64,000 bases of DNA. Source: Isoperla grammatica (lineage: Eukaryota > Arthropoda > Insecta > Plecoptera > Perlodidae). Location: positions 60,517,945 through 60,581,944 of the forward strand of contig OX246740.1 in the NCBI GenBank assembly GCA_945910005.1, in the 5' to 3' direction. The notes under the pieces were generated by a model. That model was not told where the DNA came from. It was given only the letters and a program-made list of their open reading frames with translations, and searched no databases. Of this stretch, positions 35,334 through 47,500 are shown piece after piece; within the stretch, counting starts at the first letter, position 1, and each line of letters begins with the position of its first letter. The position numbers and the translations under genes were made by a program.

Positions 35334-35667
35334 AGACACGGTATAAAACACTTTGCGGATAGAACGCCTCAGCGCCCCAGGCCTCCTTGGAGTGGGGGGG
35401 GGGGGGGGAGTAAGTTATTCATTGCGAGCGCGAGTGTGAACATTGGCACGTTTAATAGGTAACAAGGCTGTGTGAGCCTCCCCGCTTCATAAGACGTTTT
35501 ATTTCATGAAACAAGCAAACTACCTCAGTCTTTGCGCTATCTTTGAACTTCCGGCCGCCATTGCAACCATACTTTAACACAGCCTAATCGAATATAATTC
35601 GTAATTTCAATAATTTTGCAGGGTTACATAGAGGCACAGCCTTCTTGAACGTCGGTTCAATCCGAGC

Positions 35668-35750
35668 CAAGGTCTACTTGATCTCCGCCTGGCGGAGGCT
35701 CGTCGAAACTTGGGGAGTTCGACGAGCCTCCGCTAGGCGGAGATCAAGTT
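35668..35750. mobile_element. Near-perfect hairpin of 32-bp arms (solo TIR pair of a MITE family)
   Basis: ACTTGATCTCCGCCTGGCGG at 35676 pairs with CCGCTAGGCGGAGATCAAGT, ending at 35749, with one mismatch over 32 bp and a loop of about 10 nt. The same words (CTTGATCTCCG, GCGGAGGCT, GTTCGACGAGCCTCCGC) form the terminal repeats of a longer element at 46.3-46.6 kb. This copy is best explained as that family with its interior deleted. Confidence 0.7.
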
Positions 35751-36120
35751 GACAACTAGGTCTAGCCAGTGGCGTATCCACTCGTCCACAGGGATATTTC
35801 AGGAGTTGTATTTTAGACGGGCCAATTGAAAGTGGGAGTCCGGAATTGGGCTACCCCGAAAATATTTCACTTCCATTTTATTTTGGTGTAAATCTGTAGA
35901 TTTCAGAGCAGCAGAACGGAAACAAATACTCAGTTATATACAACAAAAAAATCTCCGTTTGTTAAAGCCCTTGAATTGAACTAATTGATTCTAGAGCCGA
36001 GAGCATAAATACAGTGTAAGGTACCTAACAACTAAACTATTACTTTTATTTTGTGTACACCACTTCTAATACCCCACGTTGTATAATGCAAATGAAATTA
36101 CAGATAATTGTATTCTCTTA

Positions 36121-36776
36121 GGGGACGCTGAATAGCGCCGAATGGAACAACGCCGAATCGATCATGTGTACTGCACTTTCAAGTATAATCCTAACCCAAA
36201 AAAGTAGAAAATGTTAACCTGGAACAACGCCGAATCTTTTTCTGCGTTAATCCACCAGAACAACGCCGAATCTTTTTCGGCGTTAATCCACCGGAACAAC
36301 GCCGAATATTTTTCGGCGTAAATCCACCGGAACAACGCCGAATCTTTTTTGGCGTAAATCCACTGGTAAAACGCCGATTCATTTTCTGTGTAATACACGG
36401 TTTGGACGGTGCAGTGAGTACAATGTATTGACGAACCTAAAAACATTTTTTTTTTTTAAAGAATTATAACCAACACTGTGAGATTCGGCGTTGTTCCGGT
36501 GGATTTACGCCGAAAAAGATTCGGCGTTGTTCCGGTGGATTAACGCCGAAAAAGATTCGGCGTTGTTCCGGTGGATTTAAGCCGAAAAAGATTCGGCGTT
36601 CTTCCGGTGGATTCAAGCCGAAAAAGATTCGGCGTTGTTCCGGTGGATTTAAGCCTAAAAAGATTCGGCGTTGTTCCAGGTTACTAGTTCTACTTTTTTG
36701 GGTTAGGATTATACTTGAAAGTGCAGTACACACGATCGATTCGGCGTTGTTCCATTCGGCGCTATTCAGGCTCCCC
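36121..36776. mobile_element. Foldback element with TTA duplication (PIF/Harbinger-like) carrying 36-bp repeats in both arms
   Basis: The left end GGGGACGCTGAATAGCGCCG is mirrored by CGGCGCTATTCAGGCTCCCC, and TTA flanks both sides (36118-36120, 36777-36779), matching the 3-bp TWA duplication of PIF/Harbinger. The arms (about 36121-36385 and 36479-36776) are inverted over most of their length. Each contains about five 36-bp tandem units (CCGGAACAACGCCGAATC plus TTTTTCGGCGTTAATCCA), inverted in the other arm. Each unit has its own stem, CGCCGAA/TTCGGCG. There is no transposase. Confidence 0.75.
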
Positions 36777-36779
36777 TTA

Positions 36780-38350
36780 TCTTATATGATCTATCTATTA
36801 CCGTCTTTAACCCTCAAAGACTACAATCCCTGGCATTAGCATTTATCACTAGATAATCCCCGACATAAGTCATCCGACTTGACTGCTTCCAACTGTTGCA
36901 GTTTACACATCTCTTAGCACAGCACATATGGACACGTGGGTTAGCGTAGGGGGGACCCGACCCCTTCGGGCCACTGCAAACACTACTGAGGACAGCTACA
37001 TGTTCAATGTGCGTCTCGCCAAGACTTGATTGCAGTCCGACAAAGCCAGTAGCCATGTATAATACGCAGTCATTCTGCCCTGGGCTGGGACAAGGGCAAG
37101 CAGCCACCTTCTATTATCACTTAATCCGCTCCGAATTTGAATACGGAAAATATACTTTGCCCGTTGGAAACACAAAGTTGGCAAAGTTATTGCATTGAGT
37201 ATGTATGTGTGCTCGCCTCGCCGTGAACCCTGCGGCCCATTTTGAGAGCTTTAATTCGCAGCGGGTCAGAAGTAATTCAATTGCTATTTTTATGGAGAGC
37301 GTTTGTTGAAACAAATTAAATGATTATACCATCGCGTATTTCAGCTGTCGGCATTCGTTGGGGTGGGGGTGTTATTTCAATATTCCCGACGGCGAGACCG
37401 TTGACAAAGACTGTAACCCTGTTAGGCCAATCACCTTCAATCCGATATGACGTCACAGACCAAGCAATCGTATCCCATGGCTGCATGGGCAACGTGGGGA
37501 TTCCGTGCATGGCAATGTACTTTCTTTGCAAAAACATCAGAAATGCGGAAAAGCATCATTGTTCTAATGCAATGGAGTCGACAAAATAGAGAACAAAACA
37601 AAACACTACGAAACGACAACACGAACAACAACACAACCAAAATCAACGAATCTCAAGAGATCTTGAACGTTCTTTTATACATTAGTGAAGGCGGTCTTCT
37701 GCTTAGTAGAATGCGCAAGTCACGCCCGCATGTTTGGGGATCTCAGGATTCTCACTAATCCACCACTGTGTTCAAGTGGGTTGCCAGCTGACCTCAGAGA
37801 ACAAGTAACAACATCTCCGGTACGGTACATACAACTGTGTATGTACTATGTACTATGTACCCACCCCGGCCCGTCAGTCACACTGGTCGATACACCCAAC
37901 CAAGACAGGGAAACACGGCTTCATATTTCAAACTCGCGCGACATACATAATGCATACAATATTTTCGTATATATTTACTCCATATATTGAGTTTCCGGTG
38001 CGGCTGGATGAACACTCACAATGGCACACGCGACTTGATATAAATGCTACTGGGTTCCATATAAAGTAGCTGCGTCCCTATCTCTATCTCCAGCTCGCGA
38101 TTGTCTTTCTGTTCTGCCGCAGTGAAAATATGGATTTCAAAACCGTCTGTCAAGACGTCCGCTGAAAACTAATTCGATACAAACGAAACAGCCAACGTCT
38201 AGTTGTAACCAACAGAAACTAAACTAACAGTCGACTAACAAAAACAGTGAACAGTGAACTCAGGATTATGCTGACGCAGTTCACAGCATGATAGGTGCGA
38301 TCATCACTGACCCATAGTGTCGTAGAAAAGCTCTTACAAACAAGCGAATA
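36780..38350. other. Unique DNA
   Basis: A CRE at 37448 is the only motif seen. Overlapping frames of up to about 100 codons lack recognisable domains. Confidence 0.45.
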
Positions 38351-38358
38351 CCTGCGTT

Positions 38359-38611
38359 CAAGGCCGTAATCACCCGGGTATGATTGGGCAAAATACAATG
38401 GAAGGTCTGGGGGGGGGGGGGGGCCCAGCAAATGCGGGTCCGGGGTGCATAGCCTCGGAAAATGTTACGACTCTTGTAGTGTGTGTGATTGGTCTTTTGA
38501 CGAGTTTAGGCATGTTTTTGTTATAACACTTAGGCATGTTTTTGTTATAACACTTAAAATGGTATACCCCCGATTTTTTACCCGGGTTACCAACCCCTAG
38601 TTACGGCCCTG
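38359..38611. mobile_element. hAT-like MITE, copy A, exact 8-bp TSD
   Basis: The ends are CAAGGCCGTAA (left) and the complement of CAGGGCCGTAACTAGGGG (right). An exact octamer, cctgcgtt, flanks both sides (38351-38358 and 38612-38619). The body contains CACCCGGGTATGATTGGGC, a G15 run, TTTTGACGAGTTTAGGCATG and CCCGATTTTTTACCCGGG. A second copy lies at 48.4 kb. An 8-bp TSD and CARGG ends indicate the hAT superfamily. The left end lacks about 14 bp present in copy B. A 23-bp internal direct duplication (CATGTTTTTGTTATAACACTT) is also present. Confidence 0.88.
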
Positions 38612-39351
38612 CCTGCGTTCACTCTGTCCGACCCTCTGTTACCTATATTTGACAAATATTACACACTTTCAGCTCTTTTATAAACCCCTTGAACCCAAGT
38701 TCGTTGCATGAGCGAGAAAGTAAGATGGTATTCCCCAATAATTCTCGTATACCTGTTATGCCCGAGCATGAGGAGGAATCACTCATTACAGAGAATTGTT
38801 CCTTATTGATTTATCTGCAGTCTGAAAACTCACTGGCCGTCAAGAGCAACAAACAAGTCGTCTCATTGTTAAGAAAGTACAAATCACCCGCCCTATGCTT
38901 GCAATGCTATTGCTGGTCAACTTATGTACCTTTTTCTCAGAAAGTTTAAAAGATACAAAATTGTAACTTATGGTGCACATACCTTATAATATTTTAAGGA
39001 TTGTGAAGCAGAATCAGAATTTTTGAACACATATTTTAGGGGAGGGGAAATATTAACCAATTGCTTGACATAGAAAGCCATTTTGGCGACACTTTACAAC
39101 AATACAAAAATCAATAAACAAGAAGTATGACAGGTAGGTTACTTTTTAAAGGTTCCCAGCATTAGGAACATGTTTTTTTGTTATCACAGAAAGTTTTATT
39201 GTTCTACAGTAGCTTGAATACCGGTAGTTTCTGAGTAAAAAGGAACATGAACTTGATAATCTCAAGTATTGAGAAAAACAGCTTTGAACACGGCCACTCA
39301 GATTTAACAAGTGTAAAATTTTTGCAACTATTACCTTAAAACATCCCAGCT

Positions 39352-39630
39352 TTATATTCTGGTTCTAGACAGAAGTTCAAGGTCCACAATCACATTGCTA
39401 GTAGTAAGGACTTTATTATCATTAGTAGGCACATTAAATCTATCAATATTAGCCGTACTTAACTTCACTTTCGATGCACTTGGGCTAGGCCTAGGGGAAA
39501 TGTCATCAACTTGAAGGTTAGGAACGTCCGTCACAGTCACCGCATCAATGTAATTGATCGATAAATCACTATTCAAGAACTGATTACCTTTAAACTTAAG
39601 TCTAGAATACACCCGGTTTGTTCTCGGCAT
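39352..39630 (-). CDS. Short ORF, possible N-terminus of a Mutator-like/Kolobok transposase
   Basis: An ATG-initiated 92-codon frame on the minus strand begins MPRTNRVYSRLKFKGNQF and later contains PSPSASKVKLS. The combination of a basic MPR start, a K-F-x-G-N-Q motif and a downstream SAS-K-KL motif resembles, from memory, the N-termini of a group of invertebrate transposase-derived proteins annotated as Mutator-like. A pyrimidine-rich AG (TTTTTTAG) lies 11 bases upstream of the ATG and could be an acceptor. No DDE-containing segment follows and no terminal inverted repeats were found around it. This may therefore be a relic, a first coding exon, or a chance ORF. Non-repetitive composition makes it one of the few plausible coding frames in the window. 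Confidence 0.3.
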   Translation of the reverse strand: MPRTNRVYSRLKFKGNQFLNSDLSINYIDAVTVTDVPNLQVDDISPRPSPSASKVKLSTANIDRFNVPTNDNKVLTTSNVIVDLELLSRTRI

Positions 39631-40344
39631 TGTAAATCGCTAAAAAAGTACGTCAGATCGCAATAAAAACTCTGTAACTAGGTATCCGAGCAAGCAGCGT
39701 GAAGCTATCTGCAGACCACAGATGCAGAATGCAGTATTGTAACCAGGGTAACCAACTGCTAATACAAAAAAACCCAAGCGTTAACCAACTTATGAAAAAA
39801 ACAGACCTCTAGTTTATTTACAACATGTGTTATTTAATGCTCAAAATACAGTAAAAATAGTGGATTTTGTTGGAAAATCGTTAATATTTGTGTGTACTTT
39901 GTACACATATAAAAAAATAATAATTATTCAACAACTGAATAATAATCTATCTTATACTTGTCATATATATCATAACTTTCAGCAAAGCCAACTGATTTTT
40001 TTTTATCAAACTTTTTGGAGGGTGATATGTACCGTACGTCTCTTCATATTGGTTGTTACGGCGTGGCCAATATATTTGACTTCAACCAATGTTTACGCTT
40101 TCAAACTGGTAACCAATAATCTGGGAACGAGCTCGGATGTTTACGTTTTAAGGTATTGTTTCTTGTATTGTTGCACACTGGTTTGGAACGAGTGACAAGA
40201 CATGTCAGTCACGCCAACTCTTTGTTGGGTTATTGGTTTTACAATCACTGCTCCATGCATCATTCATGCATGCCTGTTACATAGGAGGGGCGGCGACACC
40301 AGGCAGCTACCCCTACCCCTCTAGTCTAGGAGACAACATGGTGA

Positions 40345-43053
40345 CTGTTATACCGGCCGAGCAGGGCGCGCTTACTCCGGCCAGACTGTACGTGGGTCGC
40401 GTGTGTGTAGTGCTCTGTTATACCGACCGAGCAGGGCGCGCTTACTCCGGCCAGACTGTACGTGGGTCACGTGTGTGTAGTGCTCTGTTATACCGACCGA
40501 GCAGCGCGCGCTTACTCCTGTCAGACTGTACGTGGGTCGCGTGTGTGTAGTGCTCTGTTATACCGACCGAGCAGGGCGCGCTTACTCCGGCCAGACTGTA
40601 CGTGGGTCACGTGTGTGTAGTGCTCTGTTATACCGACCGAGCAGCGCGCGCTTACTCCTATCAGACTGTACGTGGGTCGCGTGTGTGTAGTGCTCTGTTA
40701 TACCGGACGAGCAGGGCGCGCTTACTCCGGTCAGACTGTACGTGGGTCGCGTGTGTGTAGTGCTCTGTTATACCGGCCGAGCAGAGCGCGCTTACTCCGG
40801 TCAGACTGTACGTGGGTCGCGTGTGTGTAGTGCTCTGTTATACCGACCGAGCAGGGCGCGCTTACTCCGGCCAGACTGTACGTGGGTCACGTGTGTGTAG
40901 TGCTCTGTTATACCGGCCGAGCAGGGCGCGCTTACTCCGGTCAGACTGTACGTGGGTCGCGTGTGTGTAGTGCTCTGTTATACCGGCCGAGCAGGGCGCG
41001 CTTACTCCGGTCAGACTGTACGTGGGTCGCGTGTGTGTAGTGCTCTGTTATACCGGCCGAGCAGGGCGCGCTTACTCCTGTCAGACTGTACGTGGGTCGC
41101 GTGTGTGTAGTGCTCTGTTATACCGACCGAGCAGCGCGCGCTTACTCCGGTCAGACTGTACGTGGGTCGCGTGTGTGTAGTGCTCTGTTATACCGGCCGA
41201 GCAGGGCGCGCTTACTCCTGTCAGACTGTACGTGGGTCGCGTGTGTGTAGTGCTCTGTTATACCGGCCGAGCAGGGCGCGCTTACTCCTGTCAGACTGTA
41301 CGTGGGTCGCGTGTGTGTAGTGCTCTGTTATACCGGCCGAGCAGGGCGCGCTTACTCCTGTCAGACTGTACGTGGGTCGCGTGTGTGTAGTGCTCTGTTA
41401 TACCGGCCGAGCAGGGCGCGCTTACTCCTGTCAGACTGTACGTGGGTCGCGTGTGTGTAGTGCTCTGTTATACCGGCCGAGCAGAGCGCGCTTACTCCTG
41501 TCAGACTGTACGTAGGTCGCGTGTGTGTAGTGCTCTGTTATACCGGCCGAGCAGGGCGCGCTTACTCCTGTCAGACTGTACGTGGGTCGCGTGTGTGTAG
41601 TGCTCTGTTATACCGGCCGAGCAGAGCGCGCTTACTCCTGTCAGACTGTACGTAGGTCGCGTGTGTGTAGTGCTCTGTTATACCGGCCGAGCAGGGCGCG
41701 CTTACTCCTGTCAGACTGTACGTGGGTCGCGTGTGTGTAGTGCTCTGTTTTACCGACCGAGCAGGGCGCGCTTACTCCGGCCAGACTGTACGTAGGTCGC
41801 GTGTGTGTAGTGCTCTGTTATACCGGCCGAGCAGGGCGCGCTTACTCCTGTCAGACTGTACGTGGGTCGCGTGTGTGTAGTGCTCTGTTATACCGACCGA
41901 GCAGCGCGCGCTTACTCCTGTCAGACTGTACGTGGGTCGCGTGTGTGTAGTGCTCTGTTATACCGACCGAGCAGCGCGCGCTTACTCCTGTCAGACTGTA
42001 CGTGGGTCGCGTGTGTGTAGTGCTCTGTTATACCGGACGAGCAGGGCGCGCTTACTCCTGTCAGACTGTACGTGGGTCGCGTGTGTGTAGTGCTCTGTTA
42101 TACCGGCCGAGCAGAGCGCGCTTACTCCTGTCAGACTGTACGTGGGTCGCGTGTGTGTAGTGCTCTGTTATACCGGCCGAGCAGGGCGCGCTTACTCCTG
42201 TCAGACTGTACGTGGGTCGCGTGTGTGTAGTGCTCTGTTATACCGGCCGAGCAGGGCGCGCTTACTCCGGTCAGACTGTACGTGGGTCGCGTGTGTGTAG
42301 TGCTCTGTTATACCGGCCGAGCAGGGCGCGCTTACTCCTGTCAGACTGTACGTGGGTCGCGTGTGTGTAGTGCTCTGTTATACCGGCCGAGCAGGGCGCG
42401 CTTACTCCGGTCAGACTGTACGTGGGTCGCGTGTGTGTAGTGCTCTGTTATACCGGCCGAGCACGGCGCGCTTACTCCTATCAGACTGTACGTGGGTCGC
42501 GTGTGTGTAGTGCTCTGTTATACCGGCCGAGCAGGGCGCGCTTACTCCGGTCAGACTGTACGTGGGTCGCGTGTGTGTAGTGCTCTGTTATACCGGCCGA
42601 GCAGGGCGCGCTTACTCCTGTCAGACTGTACGTGGGTCGCGTGTGTGTAGTGCTCTGTTATACCGGCCGAGCAGGGCGCGCTTACTCCGGTCAGACTGTA
42701 CGTGGGTCGCGTGTGTGTAGTGCTCTGTTATACCGACCGAGCAGCGCGCGCTTACTCCTGTCAGACTGTACGTGGGTCGCGTGTGTGTAGTGCTCTGTTA
42801 TACCGGCCGAGCAGAGCGCGCTTACTCCGGTCAGACTGTACGTGGGTCGCGTGTGTGTAGTGCTCTGTTATACCGGCCGAGCAGGGCGCGCTTACTCCGG
42901 TCAGACTGTACGTGGGTCGCGTGTGTGTAGTGCTCTGTTATACCGGCCGAGCAGGGCGCGCTTACTCCGGTCAGACTGTACGTGGGTCGCGTGTGTGTAG
43001 TGCTCTGTTATACCGGCCGAGCAGGGCGCGCTTACTCCGGGCAGACTGTACGT
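40345..43053 (+). repeat. 70-bp minisatellite, about 39 copies
   Basis: The unit contains TGTTATACCGGCCGAGCAGG, CAGACTGTACGTGGGTCGCG and TGTGTGTAGTGCT. Alternative states at a few sites (CCGGCC/CCGACC/CCGGAC, AGGGCG/AGCGCG/AGAGCG, CCGGCCAG/CCTGTCAG/CCGGTCAG, GGTCGC/GGTCAC/AGGTCGC) mix combinatorially. Period is constant at 70 bp along the whole array. Confidence 0.97.
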
Positions 43054-43302
43054 CAGTGAATAGAACGTCATTAAATTGGAAATGGATGAATATTGCGTTT
43101 GGCCGTACTGAATGGGATTACGCAATGATTGGTTGGTTATTGGTAAAAGAAATCCATTCCACTAGATCAGGTTTGTCAGGGCGTTGAAGCCACAGACGGA
43201 AATCCATCAATGCCTCCGCAAATCGATGGGCTAGTGACATTACACACAAATAATTGTAGCTTTGAATGCGAGAGAATCGAGGTTCTAATTTAACTCGGCG
43301 AC

Positions 43303-44315
43303 GTGTTGGGGGCTTGTTTGGGCACAAGGGTAAGTCTGTGTCGAGGGGTGTGTGCTTCTTGTTTGGGCACAAGGGTAAGTCTGTGTCGAGGGGTGTGTGC
43401 TTCTTGTTTGGGCACAAGGGTAAGTCTGTGTCGAGGGGTGTGTGCTTCTTGTTTGGGCACAAGGGTAAGTCTGTGTCGAGGGGTGTGTGCTTCTTGTTTG
43501 GGCACAAGGGTAAATCTGTGTCGAGGGGTGCGTGCTTCTTGTTTGGGCACAAGGGTAAGTCTGTGTCGAGGGGTGTGTGCTTCTTGTTTGGGCACAAGGG
43601 TAAGTCTGTGTCGAGGGGTGTGTGCTTCTTGTTTGGGCACAAGGGTAGATCTGTGTCGAGGGGTGTGGGCTTCTTGTTTGGGCACAAGGGTAGATCTGTG
43701 TCGAGGGGTGTGGGCTTCTTGTTTGGGCACAAGGGTAGATCTGTGTCGAGGGTTGTGGGCTTCTTGTTTGGGCACAAGGGTCAATCTGTGTCGAGGGTTG
43801 TGGGCTTCTTGTTTGGGCACAAGGGTCAATCTGTGTCGAGGGTTGTGGGCTTCTTGTTTGGGCACAAGGGTCAATCTGTGTCGAGGGTTGTGGGCTTCTT
43901 GTTTGGGCACAAGGGTAAATCTGTGTCGAGGGTTGTGGGCTTCTTGTTTGGGCACAAGGGTCAATCTGTGTCGAGGGTTGTGGGCTTATTGTTTGGGCAC
44001 AAGGGTAAATCTGTGTCGAGGGTTGTGGGCTTCTTGTTTGGGCACAAGGGTAAATCTGTGTCGAGGGTTGTGGGCTTCTTGTTTGGGCACAAGGGTCAAT
44101 CTGTGTCGAGGGGTGTGTGCTTCTTGTTTGGGCACAAGGGTCAATCTGTGTCGAGGGTTGTGGGCTTCTTGTTTGGGCACAAGGGTAAATCTGTGTCGAG
44201 GGTTGTGGGCTTCTTGTTTGGGCACAAGGGTCAATCTGTGTCGAGGGTTGTGGGCTTCTTGTTTGGGCACAAGGGTCAATCTGTGTCGAGGGTTGTGTGC
44301 TTATTGTTTCAGCAA
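43303..44315 (+). repeat. 45-bp minisatellite, 22 copies, open on both strands
   Basis: The unit is 45 bp (15 codons) and contains TTGTTTGGGCACAAGGGTAA and TCTGTGTCGAGG. Because the period is a multiple of three and the unit lacks stops in several frames, frames of about 350-430 codons exist on both strands simultaneously, which argues against coding. Variants are ordered: seven units mostly with GGTAAGTC, then three with GGTAGATC, then units with GGTCAATC or GGTAAATC. The flanks are unrelated to the array and it lies about 250 bp from the 70-bp array. Confidence 0.96.
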
Positions 44316-44632
44316 AGTGAGGTGGAAGGTGTGCATGCAATAATAATTGAGGGGACACGAAGATTCTAACACGTCCAGTGGCGAGAGTTGGCCCGGAGGG
44401 GGAGGGCAGAGAAGAGGTTAGTGAAAGAAGGATAAAAGGGACGAGGATGTCACAAGTAGCTTCTTTATAACGAACATTGGGGGCCATGATTGTTATTTTG
44501 TTATAAAGAACATTAATTTTGAAAGACGGTACCTTTACACGTATAAGCATCTTTTGGGATCTCAAAAACAGTTTGTTATATAGATCATTGTGTTATAAAG
44601 ACGTTTGTTATAAATAAGTTTCATTGTATAAG

Positions 44633-44683
44633 CATGGACTTATAATAGTAACTGCGTAACCTAGTTACTATTATAAGTCCATG
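44633..44683. repeat. Perfect 21-bp hairpin
   Basis: CATGGACTTATAATAGTAACT pairs exactly with its complement after a 9-nt spacer (GCGTAACCT). The preceding 170 bp contain several TTATAA-type words (TTGTTATAAAGA, TTGTTATAAA), so this may be the end of a decayed transposon. Confidence 0.85.
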
Positions 44684-46276
44684 GTCTCACCTTGGACTAA
44701 GGTTAGGATATGACAGAATAGTCACGCCGGAAAAATGAAAGAAAGAGAGTCAAGAAGAGAGATCACGCATAATGACGTGATAAACGCAACAGTGTTTTGT
44801 GCCCAACATTATATCGCATAAAGACATTACAGGGCTCAGTGTAACAAGTGAATACATATTTCCTATTTTCGGGGTATGTCAGCCCTCGATGTGGTTCCAG
44901 TACGCCTCTACTCCGGAAATGCATTATAATACTTTTATAATAAATAATGGACTCTGAACGTCCACTACGATCTGTCTCTATCAAACGTACAGTCCGATAA
45001 GAAAATACCTTCACTCATCTCTCCCACACAGCCTGCGATGTGCTAGGAAAACCGGTGAAAACTTTCATTTCAAAACTTATTGTTTTAATAAAAACACATC
45101 ATAACTTTAGAAAAATCTTCAAACACTGACATTTTTTTTCAGAATCCAATAGAGAATGTTCCAGTCTGAAGTCTACGTTGAGCGTATCAATCGATCGTTA
45201 TCGATATGTATGGCGTTACTCAGCATCCAAATAACAAGATAAGAAAATGCAAGGACGGTGATAAGTGTAGAGCGCGCCACCAGTCTCATGTCCCCAAGGT
45301 TATGAATATTTCGCACAGCCTTCGATGCGATACGATACCTCATACCTTATTTACTTGTCCCTACGCGATTCAGAAGGCGGTGATAAATGATACTGCGTTG
45401 CGTGTGCGATATCTCAGGTGCGATCTCGGGTTATCGCTTTAGTCGATAATCGATAGTCGAACTTCTCCTTTGCGAATTAAACTCGCGTTGGTGATACTTT
45501 ACACCACTCAAATTGTCTGCCGAATTTTGTTCCACGCTATAATAAAGCGAGACGCGTTAATCAGAACATAATCCAATCTAGGGAGTTAACATAGGGGGGC
45601 TTAGCTCGGAGCTTTGGAGTTTAGAAAGTACGCAACAATATAATATATTTATACAGTCGTACTTCGTCCAAACCCACGAAGCTGCATACGAAATAATATC
45701 TTGAGTTTCTTTTCAACTAGTCCCGCATTATTCGAACAATAAACTTGCAATTCTCACCGACTTGGGACGCAAAACTCCACTTCAGTCGGTTAAAATTGTT
45801 TTCAAATTGTCAAACAGTTAACCAAGATATGTCATCCCTCATCCCTCATCCCCTATAGATTATTTAGTGAGCTTTCTTACGAATGTTTTCTTTGTTCTAA
45901 TAAATATTGCCTTTGTCAAATGTTCTTGAGTATCATTTGTAATGTATTGTTGCAACACACTTTACAGTTAAATAAGAATATTTGGGATATAAATATTTAC
46001 TGGAACAAAGAAAGAAAGATTGACAAGAAAGAGCGCGACCTTCTCTAGGGGATGACGTATTTTGTGACAATGGCACCAGCTTTACCCTATTCTATCAACG
46101 CAGGCTGGGCCGACCGTCTTATCAGGGTCAGCCAGATATCCCCGCGTCCCTAGGGCTGAGTGGCCGCAGACCCTCGACATAACCACACAGGGATCGTCGC
46201 GATCACCCTCGCTACACGACTCCAAAGAGACGTTCTCATAGTTGCCCCGCCTTGCCCCCCCCCCCCCCCCATGTTG
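44684..46276. other. Unique DNA with a DRE-like palindrome
   Basis: TATCGATA at 45199-45206 matches the DREF site known from insect promoters, and ATCGAT words recur near 45440. No gene was recognised next to them. Confidence 0.35.
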
Positions 46277-46604
46277 CAAGGTCCGCTTGATCTCCGACTA
46301 GCGGAGACTTGCCGAACTCGCAATCGCAAGTTAGGTCTGTTCAACAATGTTCGAAATCACATGTTCTTCAAATGGGAGAAACGTTAAAGATAACATATGA
46401 AGTGATCTGTCCAAAATAACTTTGGCCTAAAAGGACATATCATCAAACTATTTTGAGACTGTTATTCATTGCATTCGACATGATCTACTGCGTATATTTA
46501 CTTATAAACGCCGTCTTTGTAGTGGGCGACAAAATGGTGGTTTTGGTTCCCTTGCGACGACCTAACTTGGGAGTTCGACGAGCCTCCGCTAGGCGGAGAT
46601 AAAG
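46277..46604. mobile_element. MITE with about 55-bp inverted repeats (CAAGGTC family)
   Basis: The left arm CAAGGTCCGCTTGATCTCCG (to about 46335) and the right arm (46558-46604, GGGAGTTCGACGAGCCTCCG and on) are inverted copies at roughly 80% identity. They include CTAGCGGAG and AAGTTAGGT. The left flank cccatgttg and right flank cccatgctt agree at seven of nine bases, suggesting a decayed 9-bp target duplication. The interior is AT-rich without an ORF. Confidence 0.6.
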
Positions 46605-47500
46605 CCCATGCTTAGCTCACAATCGGCGCCCTGGCGGAGGCTTGTCACACTTCAAATGGGAGAATCATGGAGGGAAAAAATTGATTTGTAAAACTAAGTA
46701 TGTCCGCAAAAAGGCAAAATAACGGTATCTCACGAATTTTTATATTTGCATTCTACATCAACGGAAATATTTTAAATGTAATTTTAGGCCTACTTTATCA
46801 ATAAATAGGTTTGAATAATGCCTTACTGTAGTGCGACCCATGATTACTTAATTTTTATTTTTGAATCTCATTCAACGACATTTTGACGCGCGTGGCTAAA
46901 AAACGTTAATTTAGTGAACCGCAGAATGTTGAGTAAACGACAAGCGTGTTCTTCAAGTTCAAGGCTCTGCTTCTTGGTGTTCAGGTAGGCAACCTGACTT
47001 GGGAAGACACAGGGTCATGTCATGAGACCTCCCCTCCCCCACCCCCACCACACTCCTGGGCGCGACCGAAGACGAAACAGTCACAAAACGGCGCGAGTGA
47101 AATACGAGCGATAAAATATGCAGGAATGGAAATGAAAGTGCTCGGGAATATATATTTAGCGTGTTTACGGCCGTCGGGATCACCTGTTGGGCCTGTGCGT
47201 GTGCGTGTGCGTGTCTCCGACGCCATCGTGCGCGTGGATGTACGAGTCGCGATGGGGCATCTGCTCACTGCACGCGCGCTGTTTCAATGCGGCGTCAGAC
47301 AGCGCGCCTATACATGCTCGTTGTTCTTCTGTCGAGCGGAGTGAGCTGGCCTCACTTGGAATGCTCACTCTGTCCTCAGTATCTGTACTGCCAACACACG
47401 CGCTGATCTATCGTTATGGTATGCGCACCATCCGAACGAAGACCACGTCATTGCGATCTGTTTTCTCCTCGTCGAATGAAGCGAGCCAGTGACATGACGG

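Noticed and set aside
40345..43053. GCGCGC-rich 70-bp array as a centromeric satellite
   Set aside because: It is a single 2.7-kb array bordered by unrelated unique DNA, with nothing specific to a centromere.
43266..44369. 367-codon ATG-initiated plus-strand frame
   Set aside because: It is a stop-free 45-bp repeat; frames of equal length exist on the other strand and in another plus-strand frame.
45199..45442. TATCGATA and nearby ATCGAT words as a DREF-type promoter with a 78-codon ORF
   Set aside because: The motif is short and palindromic, the ORF has no recognisable domain, and no initiator or transcript evidence is available.
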